This document shows positions 9,021 through 17,360 of a stretch of DNA of 64,000 nt, piece by piece. The first letter of the stretch is position 1; each line of letters starts with the position of its first letter. The translations under genes and the position numbers were made by a program. The stretch is from JAWOLE01 sp963815655 (lineage in GTDB: Bacteria > Acidobacteriota > Thermoanaerobaculia > UBA5066 > Gp7-AA6): contig CAWFHK010000001.1 in NCBI GenBank assembly GCA_963815655.1, forward strand, positions 3,038,001 to 3,102,000. The letters are read 5' to 3'. A model generated the notes under the pieces. It did no database searches. It was not told the DNA's origin and was given only the letters and a program-made list of their open reading frames with translations.

Positions 9021-10502
9021 ATGCCGCAGATCGATCAGCTCCTCGAGAGCATGGCAAAGTTCGGAGCGCAGGGGGCGCTCCTGACGAGCGGCGAACGGGT
9101 CCAGCTCGCCTTTCCCACCGGGAATCGCTACGCGGCCCAGACGATCCCTCACCACGGCCTGGTGGCGCTCGTCGAGGAGATCCTGCCCGCGGGCACGGAG
9201 CTCAACGACCGCGGAACGACGAAGTTCTTCTACGAGGCGGCCGGCTTCCCGGTCCTCGTGCAGGTCGAGGCCGGGGCCAACGCCTGGAAGGTCTCCGTCA
9301 AGCCGCAGAAGGCCCGCCCCCCGGCGCCCGCCGCCGCTCCCGAGGCGCCGGCCGCTCCGGAACCGCCGGAGCCCCAGGCTCCGCCGGAACCGTATTACGG
9401 CGAGGTCCGGTCCGACGCCACGATCGAGAAACTGCTCCGCCAGATGCTGGCGATGGGCGCGTCGGACCTCCACCTCGCCAGCGGCACTCCCCCGCAGGTC
9501 CGCGTCCACGGCGTCATCCAGCCTCTTCCGGGGCATCGGGCCTTCGACGGCGACGACCTGATCGACAAGCTCAACGAGATCACCCCCCCGCGCAACCGCG
9601 AGGAGTTCAAGAAGCGCAACGACACCGACTTCGGGTACGCGATCCCGAACGTCTCGCGGTTCCGCGCGAACCTCTTCCGCGACCGGAAGGGGCCGGGCGC
9701 CGTCTTTCGCGCCATTCCCTTCCAGATCCGCACGCCGCAGGAGCTGGGGCTGCCGGAGAGCGTGCTCCAGCTCTGCGAGCGGACCAAGGGGCTCGTCCTC
9801 GTCACCGGACCCACCGGCTCGGGCAAGTCCACGACGCTCGCGACACTGATCGATCACATCAACCAGACCCGCACGGACCACATCATCACCATCGAGGACC
9901 CGATCGAGTTCGTCCACGAGAACAAGAGGTGCCTCGTCAACCAGCGCGAGGTCCATTCGCACACGGAGTCCTTCAAGGACGCCCTGCGCGCGGTCCTGCG
10001 CGAGGACCCGGACATCGTGCTCGTGGGCGAGATGCGGGACCTCGAGACGATCGCGATCGCGGTGGAGACGGCGGAGACGGGCCATCTCGTTTTCGGAACG
10101 CTCCACACCTCGACCGCTCCCTCCACGATCGACCGGATCATCGATCAGTTCCCGGCGGACCGGCAGGATCAGATCCGCCAGATGCTGTCGGGCTCGCTCG
10201 TCGGCGTGATCGCCCAGACGCTCTGCAAGAAGCTCGGCGGAGGACGCGTGGCCGCCTACGAGATCCTGATCGGGGGCAGCGCCGTCTCCAACCTCATCCG
10301 GGAGGGGAAGACCTTCCAGATCTACTCGGTCATCCAGACCGGAAAGGCCCAGGGGATGATGACGATGAACGACTCTCTGATGGCCCTCGTCCGCAGCAAG
10401 ACCATCGATCCGATGGAAGCCTTCCGCCTCTGCGTCAACAAGTCGGAGATGTCGAGCCTCCTCGCCCGCGAGGGCTACACCTCTGCCGCCGCCACGAGCT
10501 AA
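9021..10502 (+). CDS. pilT: PilT-like type IV pilus retraction ATPase with extra N-terminal domain
   Basis: This 493-residue protein has a C-terminal PilT core from about residue 130 (IEKLLRQMLAMGASDLHL) with Walker A GPTGSGKSTT at 263-272, the Asp box (TIEDPIEF), Walker B (VLVGEMRD) and the His box (GHLVFGTLHT). These mark a secretion ATPase that powers pilus retraction at the inner membrane base. The PilT core is normally about 350 residues. Here about 95 extra residues plus a roughly 35-residue Pro/Ala linker (PAPAAAPEAPAAPEPPEP) precede it. The extra domain (residues 1-95, starting IDQLLESMAKFGAQGALLTS) resembles a small alpha/beta domain and I cannot name it. PilU is an alternative name because the paralogs share these motifs. 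It follows the hypothetical gene with a 7-bp gap. Confidence 0.88.
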   Translation: MPQIDQLLESMAKFGAQGALLTSGERVQLAFPTGNRYAAQTIPHHGLVALVEEILPAGTELNDRGTTKFFYEAAGFPVLVQVEAGANAWKVSVKPQKARPPAPAAAPEAPAAPEPPEPQAPPEPYYGEVRSDATIEKLLRQMLAMGASDLHLASGTPPQVRVHGVIQPLPGHRAFDGDDLIDKLNEITPPRNREEFKKRNDTDFGYAIPNVSRFRANLFRDRKGPGAVFRAIPFQIRTPQELGLPESVLQLCERTKGLVLVTGPTGSGKSTTLATLIDHINQTRTDHIITIEDPIEFVHENKRCLVNQREVHSHTESFKDALRAVLREDPDIVLVGEMRDLETIAIAVETAETGHLVFGTLHTSTAPSTIDRIIDQFPADRQDQIRQMLSGSLVGVIAQTLCKKLGGGRVAAYEILIGGSAVSNLIREGKTFQIYSVIQTGKAQGMMTMNDSLMALVRSKTIDPMEAFRLCVNKSEMSSLLAREGYTSAAATS

Positions 10503-10511
10503 TTTAGTTGG

Positions 10512-10905
10512 CGAAAAGGCCGCTCCGGAGCCGGCGGCGTTTCCCTCGTCGGCACGCGCCGGCCTGCCGTGAAGCGGAGACCCGGCCGGCGCTGAGGGTT
10601 CCTCGCAGTCGCACCGACGTGCCGGTTGCGCTCTTCCGTGCTCGTCACCCATCACCGACTCCGGGAAACGCCGTCGGCTCCGGGGGGGCCCGCTCACCTC
10701 GGCTTAGTCCGGGTGCAGCCCCGGTGGCGGCCCGCCTCACGGAGGAGGTGATGAGCGAAGGAGCACGCCACAGAACAACTCTGGCCACGCTCCTCATGCG
10801 ACTGAGCGACCAGCGACGGCCCGGAACTGTCTGTCGCGGCCGGGCCGTCGCGTGCCGACGAGGGAGGCGGGCGACACCGGGGCGGGTTAGAAAGGCAGCG
10901 CTGGT
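10512..10905. repeat. Foldback interspersed element, copy 1
   Basis: The 446-bp gap between pilT and the DedA gene holds no supported gene but has a long imperfect inverted repeat. The left half contains CCCTCGTCGGCACGCG (about 10542-10557). The right half contains the complement, CGCGTGCCGACGAGGG (about 10849-10864), flanked in inverted order by matching GC-rich blocks and by CGTGCTCGTCACCCATCACC versus GGAGGTGATGAGCGAAGGAG. The left half matches the half-copy at 61.9 kb in reverse orientation over about 170 bp. Part of the right half resembles the 44.7-kb element. The element could fold into a long RNA hairpin. Confidence 0.65.
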
Positions 10906-10948
10906 TCCAGGCACAACCCTCGAGGATGACCCGCCTTAGAATCGCCGG

Positions 10949-11728
10949 ATGCTCCCGCCTCTGGACTTTCTTCTGGATCATGTGCGCCAGCCGGCGATCC
11001 AGCGGGTGGCGGCGTATCTGGAGCGGCAGAGCTACTTCGGGGTTTTCTTTCTCCTCTTCCTCGGCGCCTTCGGCCCGAGCCCCCCCGAGGAAGTCGTCCT
11101 GCTCATCGCCGGCTTTCTCGTTTTCAAGAAAGTGGCCCGGTTTCCGCTGATGGTCGGCGCGGAGCTTCTCGGAATCGTGATCTCGGACTCGATCCTCTAC
11201 GGATTCGGAAGGCTCTTCGGGTCGAGCCTGGACCGGCACCGGTTCATGCGCAAGATCTTCTCTCCCAGAAAGATCCGGAAGATCAAGGAGTCCTTCCACA
11301 GGTATCGGTACCGGTATCTCTTCCTGGCCCGTTATCTCTATGGTCTCCGGCCGGTCGTCTTCTTCACCGCGGGCGCTTCCCGGATGGCCATCGGACCGTT
11401 CGTCCTGACCGATCTCGCGGCCTCGCTCGTCAACTGCCTGGTCTGGACGGGACTGGGCCTCTACTTCGGCGGCCGCATCGACGACGCGATCCGGTTTTCC
11501 CGCGAGTGGGAGGGAATCCTCCTCGGCGCGGCGCTCGCGCTCATCCTCTACTTCGTCGCCGAGAGGCTCCTCGTCAAGCGCGGCATCGTGTCGGAGCGCT
11601 CGTTCTGGATCCGCCAGGCGACGGGGACGAAGATTGCCGCCGTCGTCGGCACGGTCGTCCTGACGGTCCTCGTGGGGCGCTTCCTCTTCCCGCACGGAGT
11701 GCGCGAGGGGCTGCACATGAGGAGATGA
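10949..11728 (+). CDS. DedA family membrane protein
   Basis: This is a 259-residue integral membrane protein with the DedA/SNARE-associated layout: an entry segment FFLLFLGAFGPSPPEEVVLLIAG, a glycine-rich second hydrophobic stretch (ELLGIVISDSILYGFGRLFG), a basic loop, the conserved R-Y-L-x-G-L-R-P core (ARYLYGLRPVVFFTAGASRM), and C-terminal helices. DedA proteins are linked to undecaprenyl-phosphate or phospholipid flipping and to membrane potential homeostasis; which applies here cannot be told. The start at ATG 10949 is the only reasonable one before the first helix. No strong ribosome site is seen. It converges with the amidohydrolase, with a 44-bp gap that contains a small stem (GGAAG/CTTCC). 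Confidence 0.85.
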   Translation: MLPPLDFLLDHVRQPAIQRVAAYLERQSYFGVFFLLFLGAFGPSPPEEVVLLIAGFLVFKKVARFPLMVGAELLGIVISDSILYGFGRLFGSSLDRHRFMRKIFSPRKIRKIKESFHRYRYRYLFLARYLYGLRPVVFFTAGASRMAIGPFVLTDLAASLVNCLVWTGLGLYFGGRIDDAIRFSREWEGILLGAALALILYFVAERLLVKRGIVSERSFWIRQATGTKIAAVVGTVVLTVLVGRFLFPHGVREGLHMRR

Positions 11729-11772
11729 AGGTGGAATGTGGAAGGGTCTGGCGCTTCCCTACCACCTACCAC

Positions 11773-13074
11773 CTACTTTGAGTCGTTGCGGAAGACCTTG
11801 CCGTCCTTCATGACGAAGTTGACGCGCTCGAGCTCCTTCACGTCTTTCAAGGGGTCGCCGGGGACGGCGACGATGTCGGCGTAGGCGCCGGGGGCGACGA
11901 CGCCCAACTGACCGGACATGCCGAGCATCTCGGCGGCGTTTGAAGTCGCCGTCTGGATGGCGGCCATGGGGGTCATGCCGAACTCGACTAAGTGCGGGAA
12001 CTCCTGCGCGATCGGATCGGTCCAGGGGAAGCCGCCGACGTCGGTGCCGAAGGCGATCCTGACGCCGGCCTTCATCGCCTTCTGGAGCGACGGACCGTGG
12101 ACGGCGACGCGCTTCCTGTCTCGCTTTCCCGCCGGCGTGTCGGCCGGGCCCTGGTCGTTGTAGTAAACGCTCATCGTCGGGCAGTACCAGGTCCCCTGCT
12201 TGGCCATCTGCGCAACCGCCGGGTCGTCGAGCTCCAGGCCGTGCTCGATCGAGTCGCAGCCGCCGTCGAGCGCCCGATGGAGGCCGATGCCGTTGTAGGC
12301 GTGGCAGGCGACCTTCTTTCCCCAGCCGTGCGTCTCGTCCACGATCGCCTTGATCTCTTCGAGCGTCAGCGTCGGCTGCGAGACGAGGTTGCCCGCGGCG
12401 TCGAGCCAGGAGCGGTGCGTCATGTAGACCTTGATCCAGTCCGCGCCGTTGTCGAGCTGCTCGCGCGCCGCCTTCCTCGCCTCGACCGGCCCGTCCACGA
12501 TCTGCACTCCCTTGGGCACCGTGATCTCCGGCGCGTACCCTTCCAGCGGATAGCCGCCCGTCGTCGAGATCGCGCGCGTGACGACGAACATCCGCGGCCC
12601 GGGGATGTATCCCTCGTTGATCGCTTCCTTGATCCCCACGTCGCCGTACCCGGCCCCCTCGGTTTCGACGTCGCGGATCGTCGTGAATCCCTGCTCGAGG
12701 GCGCGCCGGGCGGAAACAGCGGCGCGCGCCGCGCGGAACGCGAGCGGCTGTTTCAACAGCTGGACGTCGTAGCCCCCCTCCGCGGGGACTTCCCCCTGCA
12801 GGAAGATGTGCGTGTGGCAGTCGATGAGGCCGGGCAGCACGGTCGCGCGCGACAGGTCGATGACGGCCGCTCCCGCCGGGATCTTCGCCTTTCCGGAGTC
12901 GGAGACGCTCTCGACGCGGTTCCCGCGCACGACGATCACCTGGTCCCTGCGCGGCGCGCTCGCTTTCCCGTCGATCAAGACGCCCGCGCGGATCACCGTG
13001 ACCGCGGGTTGCGCCACGGCCGCCGACGCGAGGACAAGAGCGGAAGTCATGGCGATCAGGACGCTTCTCTTCAC
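11773..13074 (-). CDS. Secreted amidohydrolase (prolidase/imidazolonepropionase-like)
   Basis: A 433-residue protein begins at GTG 13074, giving a signal peptide (VKRSVLIAMTSALVLASAAVA|Q). The urease-superfamily amidohydrolase pattern follows: a small beta domain (VIRAGVLIDGKASAP), the first metal motif DCHTHIF (His 87 and His 89), a central VACHAYNG with a metal-binding His, EHGLELDD, and FGTDVGG with the catalytic Asp near the end. This is the periplasmic family that includes Xaa-Pro dipeptidases and related cyclic-amide hydrolases. The substrate cannot be read from the sequence. GTG 13074 is chosen because it overlaps the stop of the upstream sensor gene as GTGA and gives a clean signal peptide; longer versions read into the sensor gene. 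Confidence 0.85.
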   Translation of the reverse strand: MKRSVLIAMTSALVLASAAVAQPAVTVIRAGVLIDGKASAPRRDQVIVVRGNRVESVSDSGKAKIPAGAAVIDLSRATVLPGLIDCHTHIFLQGEVPAEGGYDVQLLKQPLAFRAARAAVSARRALEQGFTTIRDVETEGAGYGDVGIKEAINEGYIPGPRMFVVTRAISTTGGYPLEGYAPEITVPKGVQIVDGPVEARKAAREQLDNGADWIKVYMTHRSWLDAAGNLVSQPTLTLEEIKAIVDETHGWGKKVACHAYNGIGLHRALDGGCDSIEHGLELDDPAVAQMAKQGTWYCPTMSVYYNDQGPADTPAGKRDRKRVAVHGPSLQKAMKAGVRIAFGTDVGGFPWTDPIAQEFPHLVEFGMTPMAAIQTATSNAAEMLGMSGQLGVVAPGAYADIVAVPGDPLKDVKELERVNFVMKDGKVFRNDSK

Positions 13075-14324
13075 GCCGTGGCGCTCCCTTCCTGAAACGA
13101 GAGGACCGTCCCCACCGTGCGGCCGTCCACCTTCTGCGGCCGGGAGAAGCGCTGAAGGACCCGGCCGTCCTTGAGCTTCACGGCGCCCGAGGTCTCTGTG
13201 TCCCGCTTCGCGTGAAGCCCCATCACCTGCTTGGCGAAGTCCCCGGAGTCCTCGACGCTTTCGAGCAGAAACGCGAGGAGCCGGTCCTCGTCGCGGGTGG
13301 CGGCGATGTCCTCGGGGACGCGCCACATCCGAACGAAGCTCGAGTTGAAGTTGGAGATCTTCCCCCTCTCGTCCACGACCAGGATCCCCTCGGCGGCGGA
13401 ATCGAGCGTGGCGCGCAGGAGGGAGAAGGCCTTCTGCAGCTCCCGCTCCGTCCGCTTCTGGCGCGTAATGTCCAGGGCGACGCCGATGACCCCCCGGATC
13501 GAGTTGTCGGGATTGCGCAGCGGCTCGCAGTGGGAAGCGTAGGTCCGGCCGCTCCAGTCCACCTCGAAGCTGACCGATTCTCCGAGGAGGGCCTTGCGGT
13601 GCGCCACGAGCGGCAGGAACTCCGGGTCGGTCGTGCGGAAGAATTCGAAGAGGGTGACGCCGACGAACTGGCCCGGCCGGTGGCCGAGGCTCGTCAGGCC
13701 GGCGCCCTCGGAAGAGGTCAGCCGCAGGTCCGTGTCGGTGGACCAGAGGACGGCCGGCATCTGGCCGACGATGAGCCGCAGCGTCGACTCCCGCTCGTCG
13801 AGCGCGTCCCTCGCCTCCTCCCGCTCCTTCTTCAGGCGGCGCCGCAGCTCCAGCTGCGCGACGACCTGGCGGGCGAGCGCGCGGAGGGCCTCGAGTTGCT
13901 CGTCCGTCAGATCTCGGGGCGCGTGGTCGATGACGCAGAGGGCGCCGAGCGCGTGTCCCGTGGCGGTGATGAGCGGCGCGCCGGCGTAGAAGCGGATTCC
14001 GGGTTCTCCGGTGACCAGCGGGTTGTCCGCGAACCGCTCATCGGCCGCGGCGTCGCGCACGACCATCACGTCCTCTTCCAGGATCGCATAGTCGCAAAAG
14101 GAGACAGCCCGCGGCGTCTGGGGGATCGTCAGGCCGATCCTCGACTTGAACCACTGGCGGTCGGAGTCCACGAACGAGAGGAGCGCGATGGGCGTCTCGC
14201 AGATGTGTTTGGCGAGCAGCGTCAGGTCGTCGAACTTGCGCTCCGCCTCCGTGTCGAGGATCTCGTACCCGCGGAGCGCGCCGAGCCTTTGCGATTCGTT
14301 TTGAGGGGCGGTTGCTGGGATCAT
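13071..14324 (-). CDS. GAF-PAS-PAS sensor protein without output domain
   Basis: This 417-residue cytoplasmic protein starts with a GAF domain (residues about 5-165, ILDTEAERKFDDL..., FCDYAI, FYAGAPLIT, LGALCVIDH). A coiled coil (RRRLKKEREEARDALDERES) and a PAS domain with PAC-type ending (GVIGVALDITRQKRTEREL) follow, then a second PAS domain (LLRATLDSAAEGILVVDERG). It stops right after the second PAS with no histidine kinase, GGDEF, EAL, HTH or phosphatase module. Either it is a stand-alone sensor or adaptor, or it has lost its kinase half. The stop overlaps the start of the secreted amidohydrolase as GTGA, an odd pairing of cytoplasmic sensor and periplasmic enzyme. It diverges from the M16 gene across a 233-bp gap that must hold both promoters. 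Confidence 0.88.
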   Translation of the reverse strand: MIPATAPQNESQRLGALRGYEILDTEAERKFDDLTLLAKHICETPIALLSFVDSDRQWFKSRIGLTIPQTPRAVSFCDYAILEEDVMVVRDAAADERFADNPLVTGEPGIRFYAGAPLITATGHALGALCVIDHAPRDLTDEQLEALRALARQVVAQLELRRRLKKEREEARDALDERESTLRLIVGQMPAVLWSTDTDLRLTSSEGAGLTSLGHRPGQFVGVTLFEFFRTTDPEFLPLVAHRKALLGESVSFEVDWSGRTYASHCEPLRNPDNSIRGVIGVALDITRQKRTERELQKAFSLLRATLDSAAEGILVVDERGKISNFNSSFVRMWRVPEDIAATRDEDRLLAFLLESVEDSGDFAKQVMGLHAKRDTETSGAVKLKDGRVLQRFSRPQKVDGRTVGTVLSFQEGSATA

Positions 14325-14557
14325 GAAATCCGTCCCGCCGAGCCGGCGCGACTGCCGGAATCATATACGGGCAGGAGGCACGGGGGAGCGCCCGGCCGGA
14401 TGGGTAGCGAGTCACTTGAACCTTGACGGACCCGCCTCCCGCCCTGATTACGCCCGGAGCGCAGGATAAAATCCGGCCCGACCGAGAACCGACCGCCGAG
14501 CACGGCGGACCGAGCACTCCGGACCGCACCGCGGCTCGGTCCAGCAAAGGAGCACGG

Positions 14558-17344
14558 ATGCCTCTGTCGAGAAAGCCTCTCTTTCTTCTCCTTCTGGCGG
14601 CCTTGGCCTGGACGGCGGCGATTCCCGCTCTGGAAGCCAGGCCCGCCCCGGCGGCCGCGGCGGCGCCGGCCGGCAAGCCCGAGCGGGTGACCTCGGTCGA
14701 GGGGATCACCGAGTACCGGCTGAAAAACGGGCTCTCCGTGCTCCTCTTCCCCGACCAGACCAAGCAGACGATCACGGTCAACATCACCTACCGCGTCGGC
14801 TCGCGCAACGAGAACTACGGCGAGACCGGGATGGCGCACCTGCTCGAGCACCTGATGTTCAAGGGGACCCCGAAGCATCCGAACATCCCGCAGGAGCTGA
14901 CCTCGCACGGCGCGCGGCCCAACGGCTCGACCTGGTACGACCGCACCAACTACTTCGAGACCTTCCAGGCGACCGACGAGAACCTCAAATGGGCCCTCGA
15001 CCTCGAGGCGGACCGGATGGTCCACTCCTTCATCGCGAAGAAGGACCTGGACAGCGAGATGACGGTCGTGCGCAACGAGTTCGAATCGGGGGAGAACGAC
15101 CCGGAGGGCGTCCTCGACCAGCGGGTCCTCTCGACCGCGTACCTCTGGCACAACTACGGCCACGACACGATCGGGGCGCGCGCGGACATCGAGAACGTGC
15201 CGATCGAACGCCTGCAGGCCTTCTGGCGGACCTACTACCAACCCGACAACGCCGTCCTGCTCGTCGCAGGCAAGTTCGACGAGGCGAAGACGCTGGCTTT
15301 GATCAACGCGATCTTCTCGCCGATTCCGCGCCCCTCGCGAGCGCTCCCGGCGACCTACACCGCGGAACCGACGCAGGACGGCGAGCGCTCGGTCACGCTG
15401 CGCCGCGTTGGGGACGTCCAGGCGCTCGCCGTCGCGTACCACGTGCCGGCCGGCGCGCACCCCGACGCTGCCGCGGTCGAGATCCTCGCCGAAGTGCTCG
15501 GCGACACCCCGTCCGGCCGGCTGCACAAGGCGCTCGTCGACGCGAAGAAGGCCACGGCGGTCTCGAGCTTCTTCCTCGACCTGAAGGAGCCCGGGTTCCT
15601 CCTCCTGCGCGCCGAGGTGCGGCAGGACCAGTCGCTCGAGGACGCCCGCGCGACGATGCTCCAGACGATCGACGATGCCGTCAAGACGCCCCCGACGAAG
15701 GAAGAGGTCGAGCGCGCCCGCGCGAAGCTCCTCAAGAACATCGAGCTGACCATGAACTCGGCCGACCGCGTCGGCTTGCGGATGAGCGAGTGGATCGGCG
15801 CGGGGGACTGGCGGCTCTTCTTCCTGAACCGCGACCGCATCCGCAAGGTGACGCCCGAGGACGTCGAGCGCGCCGCCGCGACCTACCTCAAGCCCTCCAA
15901 CCGCACGGTCGGCGAGTTCATCCCGACGGCCAAGCCGGATCGGGCGGAGATCCCGGCCGCGCCGGACCTCTCGGCCCTCCTCAAGGACTACAAGGGGGAC
16001 GCCGCCATCGCCGCCGGCGAGGCCTTCGACCCCTCTCCGGCCTCGATCGAATCGCGCACGCTCCGCTCGGCGCTCCCGGGAGGATTGAAGCTCGCGCTGC
16101 TGCCCAAGAAGACGCGGGGCGCGACGGTCGTCGCCGCGATGACCCTGCGCTACGGCGACGAGAAGAGCCTCGTCAACCGCGCCACGGCGGCGCAACTGGC
16201 GGGCGCGATGCTCACACGGGGCACCGCCGGGCACACCCGCCAGCAGATCAAGGACGAGTTCGACCGGCTGCGGGCGCGCGTTGCGATCGACGGCGGACCG
16301 ACCCAGGCGACCCTCTCGATCGAGACGACCCGCGAGAACCTGCCGGCCGTCCTGAAGCTCGCCGCGGAATGCCTGCGCGAGCCGGTCTTTCCCGCCTCGG
16401 AGTTCGAGACGCTGAAAGATGAGACGCTCGCGGAGATCGAGCAGGGCCGGAGCGAGCCGCAGCAGATCGCGATCACCGCGTACCGGAGACACCTGAACCC
16501 GTGGCCCAAAGGGGACGTCCGCTACGTCTCGACTCCCGAGGAGGACCTGGCAGACGTCCAGGCGACGACCGTCGAGGACGTCAAGAAGTTCTACGCCGAC
16601 TTCTACGGCGCCTCCGTCGGCGAGTTCGCGATCGTGGGGGACATCGACCCGAAGGAGGCCGCCAGGCTCGCGCAGGACCTCTTCGGCGACTGGAAGAGCC
16701 CGCGCTCCTTTGCCCGCGTTCCCAGCGTCTACCGCGACGTCGCCCCGGCCCACGATTCCTTCGAGGCGCCGGACAAGGCCAACGCGTTCTTCGTCGCCGG
16801 TCAGAACCTGGACCTGCGCGACGACGACCCGGATTACCCGGCGCTCGTGCTCGGCAACTACATGCTCGGCGGCGGGTTCTTGAACTCGCGGCTCGCCGTG
16901 AGAATCCGCCAGAAGGAGGGTCTCTCCTACGGCGTCGGCTCGCAGGTCCAGGCCTCGTCCCTGGACAAGTCGGGGTCGTTCGTGGCGTACGCGATCTACG
17001 CCCCGCAGAACGCCGCCAGGCTCGAGGCGGCCGTCCAGGAGGAGATCGCCCGCGTCCTGAAGGACGGCTTCCAGGCCAAAGAGCTCGAGGAGGCCCGCTC
17101 CGGCTGGCTCCAGTCGCGGCACGTCTCCCGCGCGCAGGACGCCGCGCTCGCCCACCACCTCGCTCAGGATCTCTATCTCTCGCGCACGCTCGCCTGGGAC
17201 GCGGAGATGGAGAAGAAGGTCGGGGAGCTGACGCCGGACGAGATCACCGCCGCCCTGCGCCGCCACATCGACCCCGCGAAGATCACGGTGGTCAAGGCCG
17301 GAGACTTCGCGAAGGCGGCGGCGTCGGCCCCTGTCGCGAAGTAG
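14558..17344 (+). CDS. Secreted M16 family zinc metallopeptidase (two-domain, pitrilysin/PqqL-like)
   Basis: This 928-residue protein has a signal peptide (MPLSRKPLFLLLLAALAWTA...). The inverted zinc motif HLLEH lies at residues 94-98, followed by the distal Glu region VVRNEFESGEND. The second half repeats the M16 fold (MTLRYGDEKSLVNRATAAQLAGAML) without HxxEH, as is normal for the non-catalytic half, and ends with the R/Y substrate motif region (RIRQKEGLSYGVGSQV). It probably degrades peptides in the periplasm. ATG 14558 is chosen because AAAGGAG stands 7 bp upstream and the signal peptide begins there; an in-frame ATG 135 bp upstream lacks both. An S9A peptidase gene follows after 16 bp, so the two probably form an operon of periplasmic peptide digestion. 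Confidence 0.92.
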   Translation: MPLSRKPLFLLLLAALAWTAAIPALEARPAPAAAAAPAGKPERVTSVEGITEYRLKNGLSVLLFPDQTKQTITVNITYRVGSRNENYGETGMAHLLEHLMFKGTPKHPNIPQELTSHGARPNGSTWYDRTNYFETFQATDENLKWALDLEADRMVHSFIAKKDLDSEMTVVRNEFESGENDPEGVLDQRVLSTAYLWHNYGHDTIGARADIENVPIERLQAFWRTYYQPDNAVLLVAGKFDEAKTLALINAIFSPIPRPSRALPATYTAEPTQDGERSVTLRRVGDVQALAVAYHVPAGAHPDAAAVEILAEVLGDTPSGRLHKALVDAKKATAVSSFFLDLKEPGFLLLRAEVRQDQSLEDARATMLQTIDDAVKTPPTKEEVERARAKLLKNIELTMNSADRVGLRMSEWIGAGDWRLFFLNRDRIRKVTPEDVERAAATYLKPSNRTVGEFIPTAKPDRAEIPAAPDLSALLKDYKGDAAIAAGEAFDPSPASIESRTLRSALPGGLKLALLPKKTRGATVVAAMTLRYGDEKSLVNRATAAQLAGAMLTRGTAGHTRQQIKDEFDRLRARVAIDGGPTQATLSIETTRENLPAVLKLAAECLREPVFPASEFETLKDETLAEIEQGRSEPQQIAITAYRRHLNPWPKGDVRYVSTPEEDLADVQATTVEDVKKFYADFYGASVGEFAIVGDIDPKEAARLAQDLFGDWKSPRSFARVPSVYRDVAPAHDSFEAPDKANAFFVAGQNLDLRDDDPDYPALVLGNYMLGGGFLNSRLAVRIRQKEGLSYGVGSQVQASSLDKSGSFVAYAIYAPQNAARLEAAVQEEIARVLKDGFQAKELEEARSGWLQSRHVSRAQDAALAHHLAQDLYLSRTLAWDAEMEKKVGELTPDEITAALRRHIDPAKITVVKAGDFAKAAASAPVAK

Positions 17345-17360
17345 AGAAAAGAGGCTGCTC

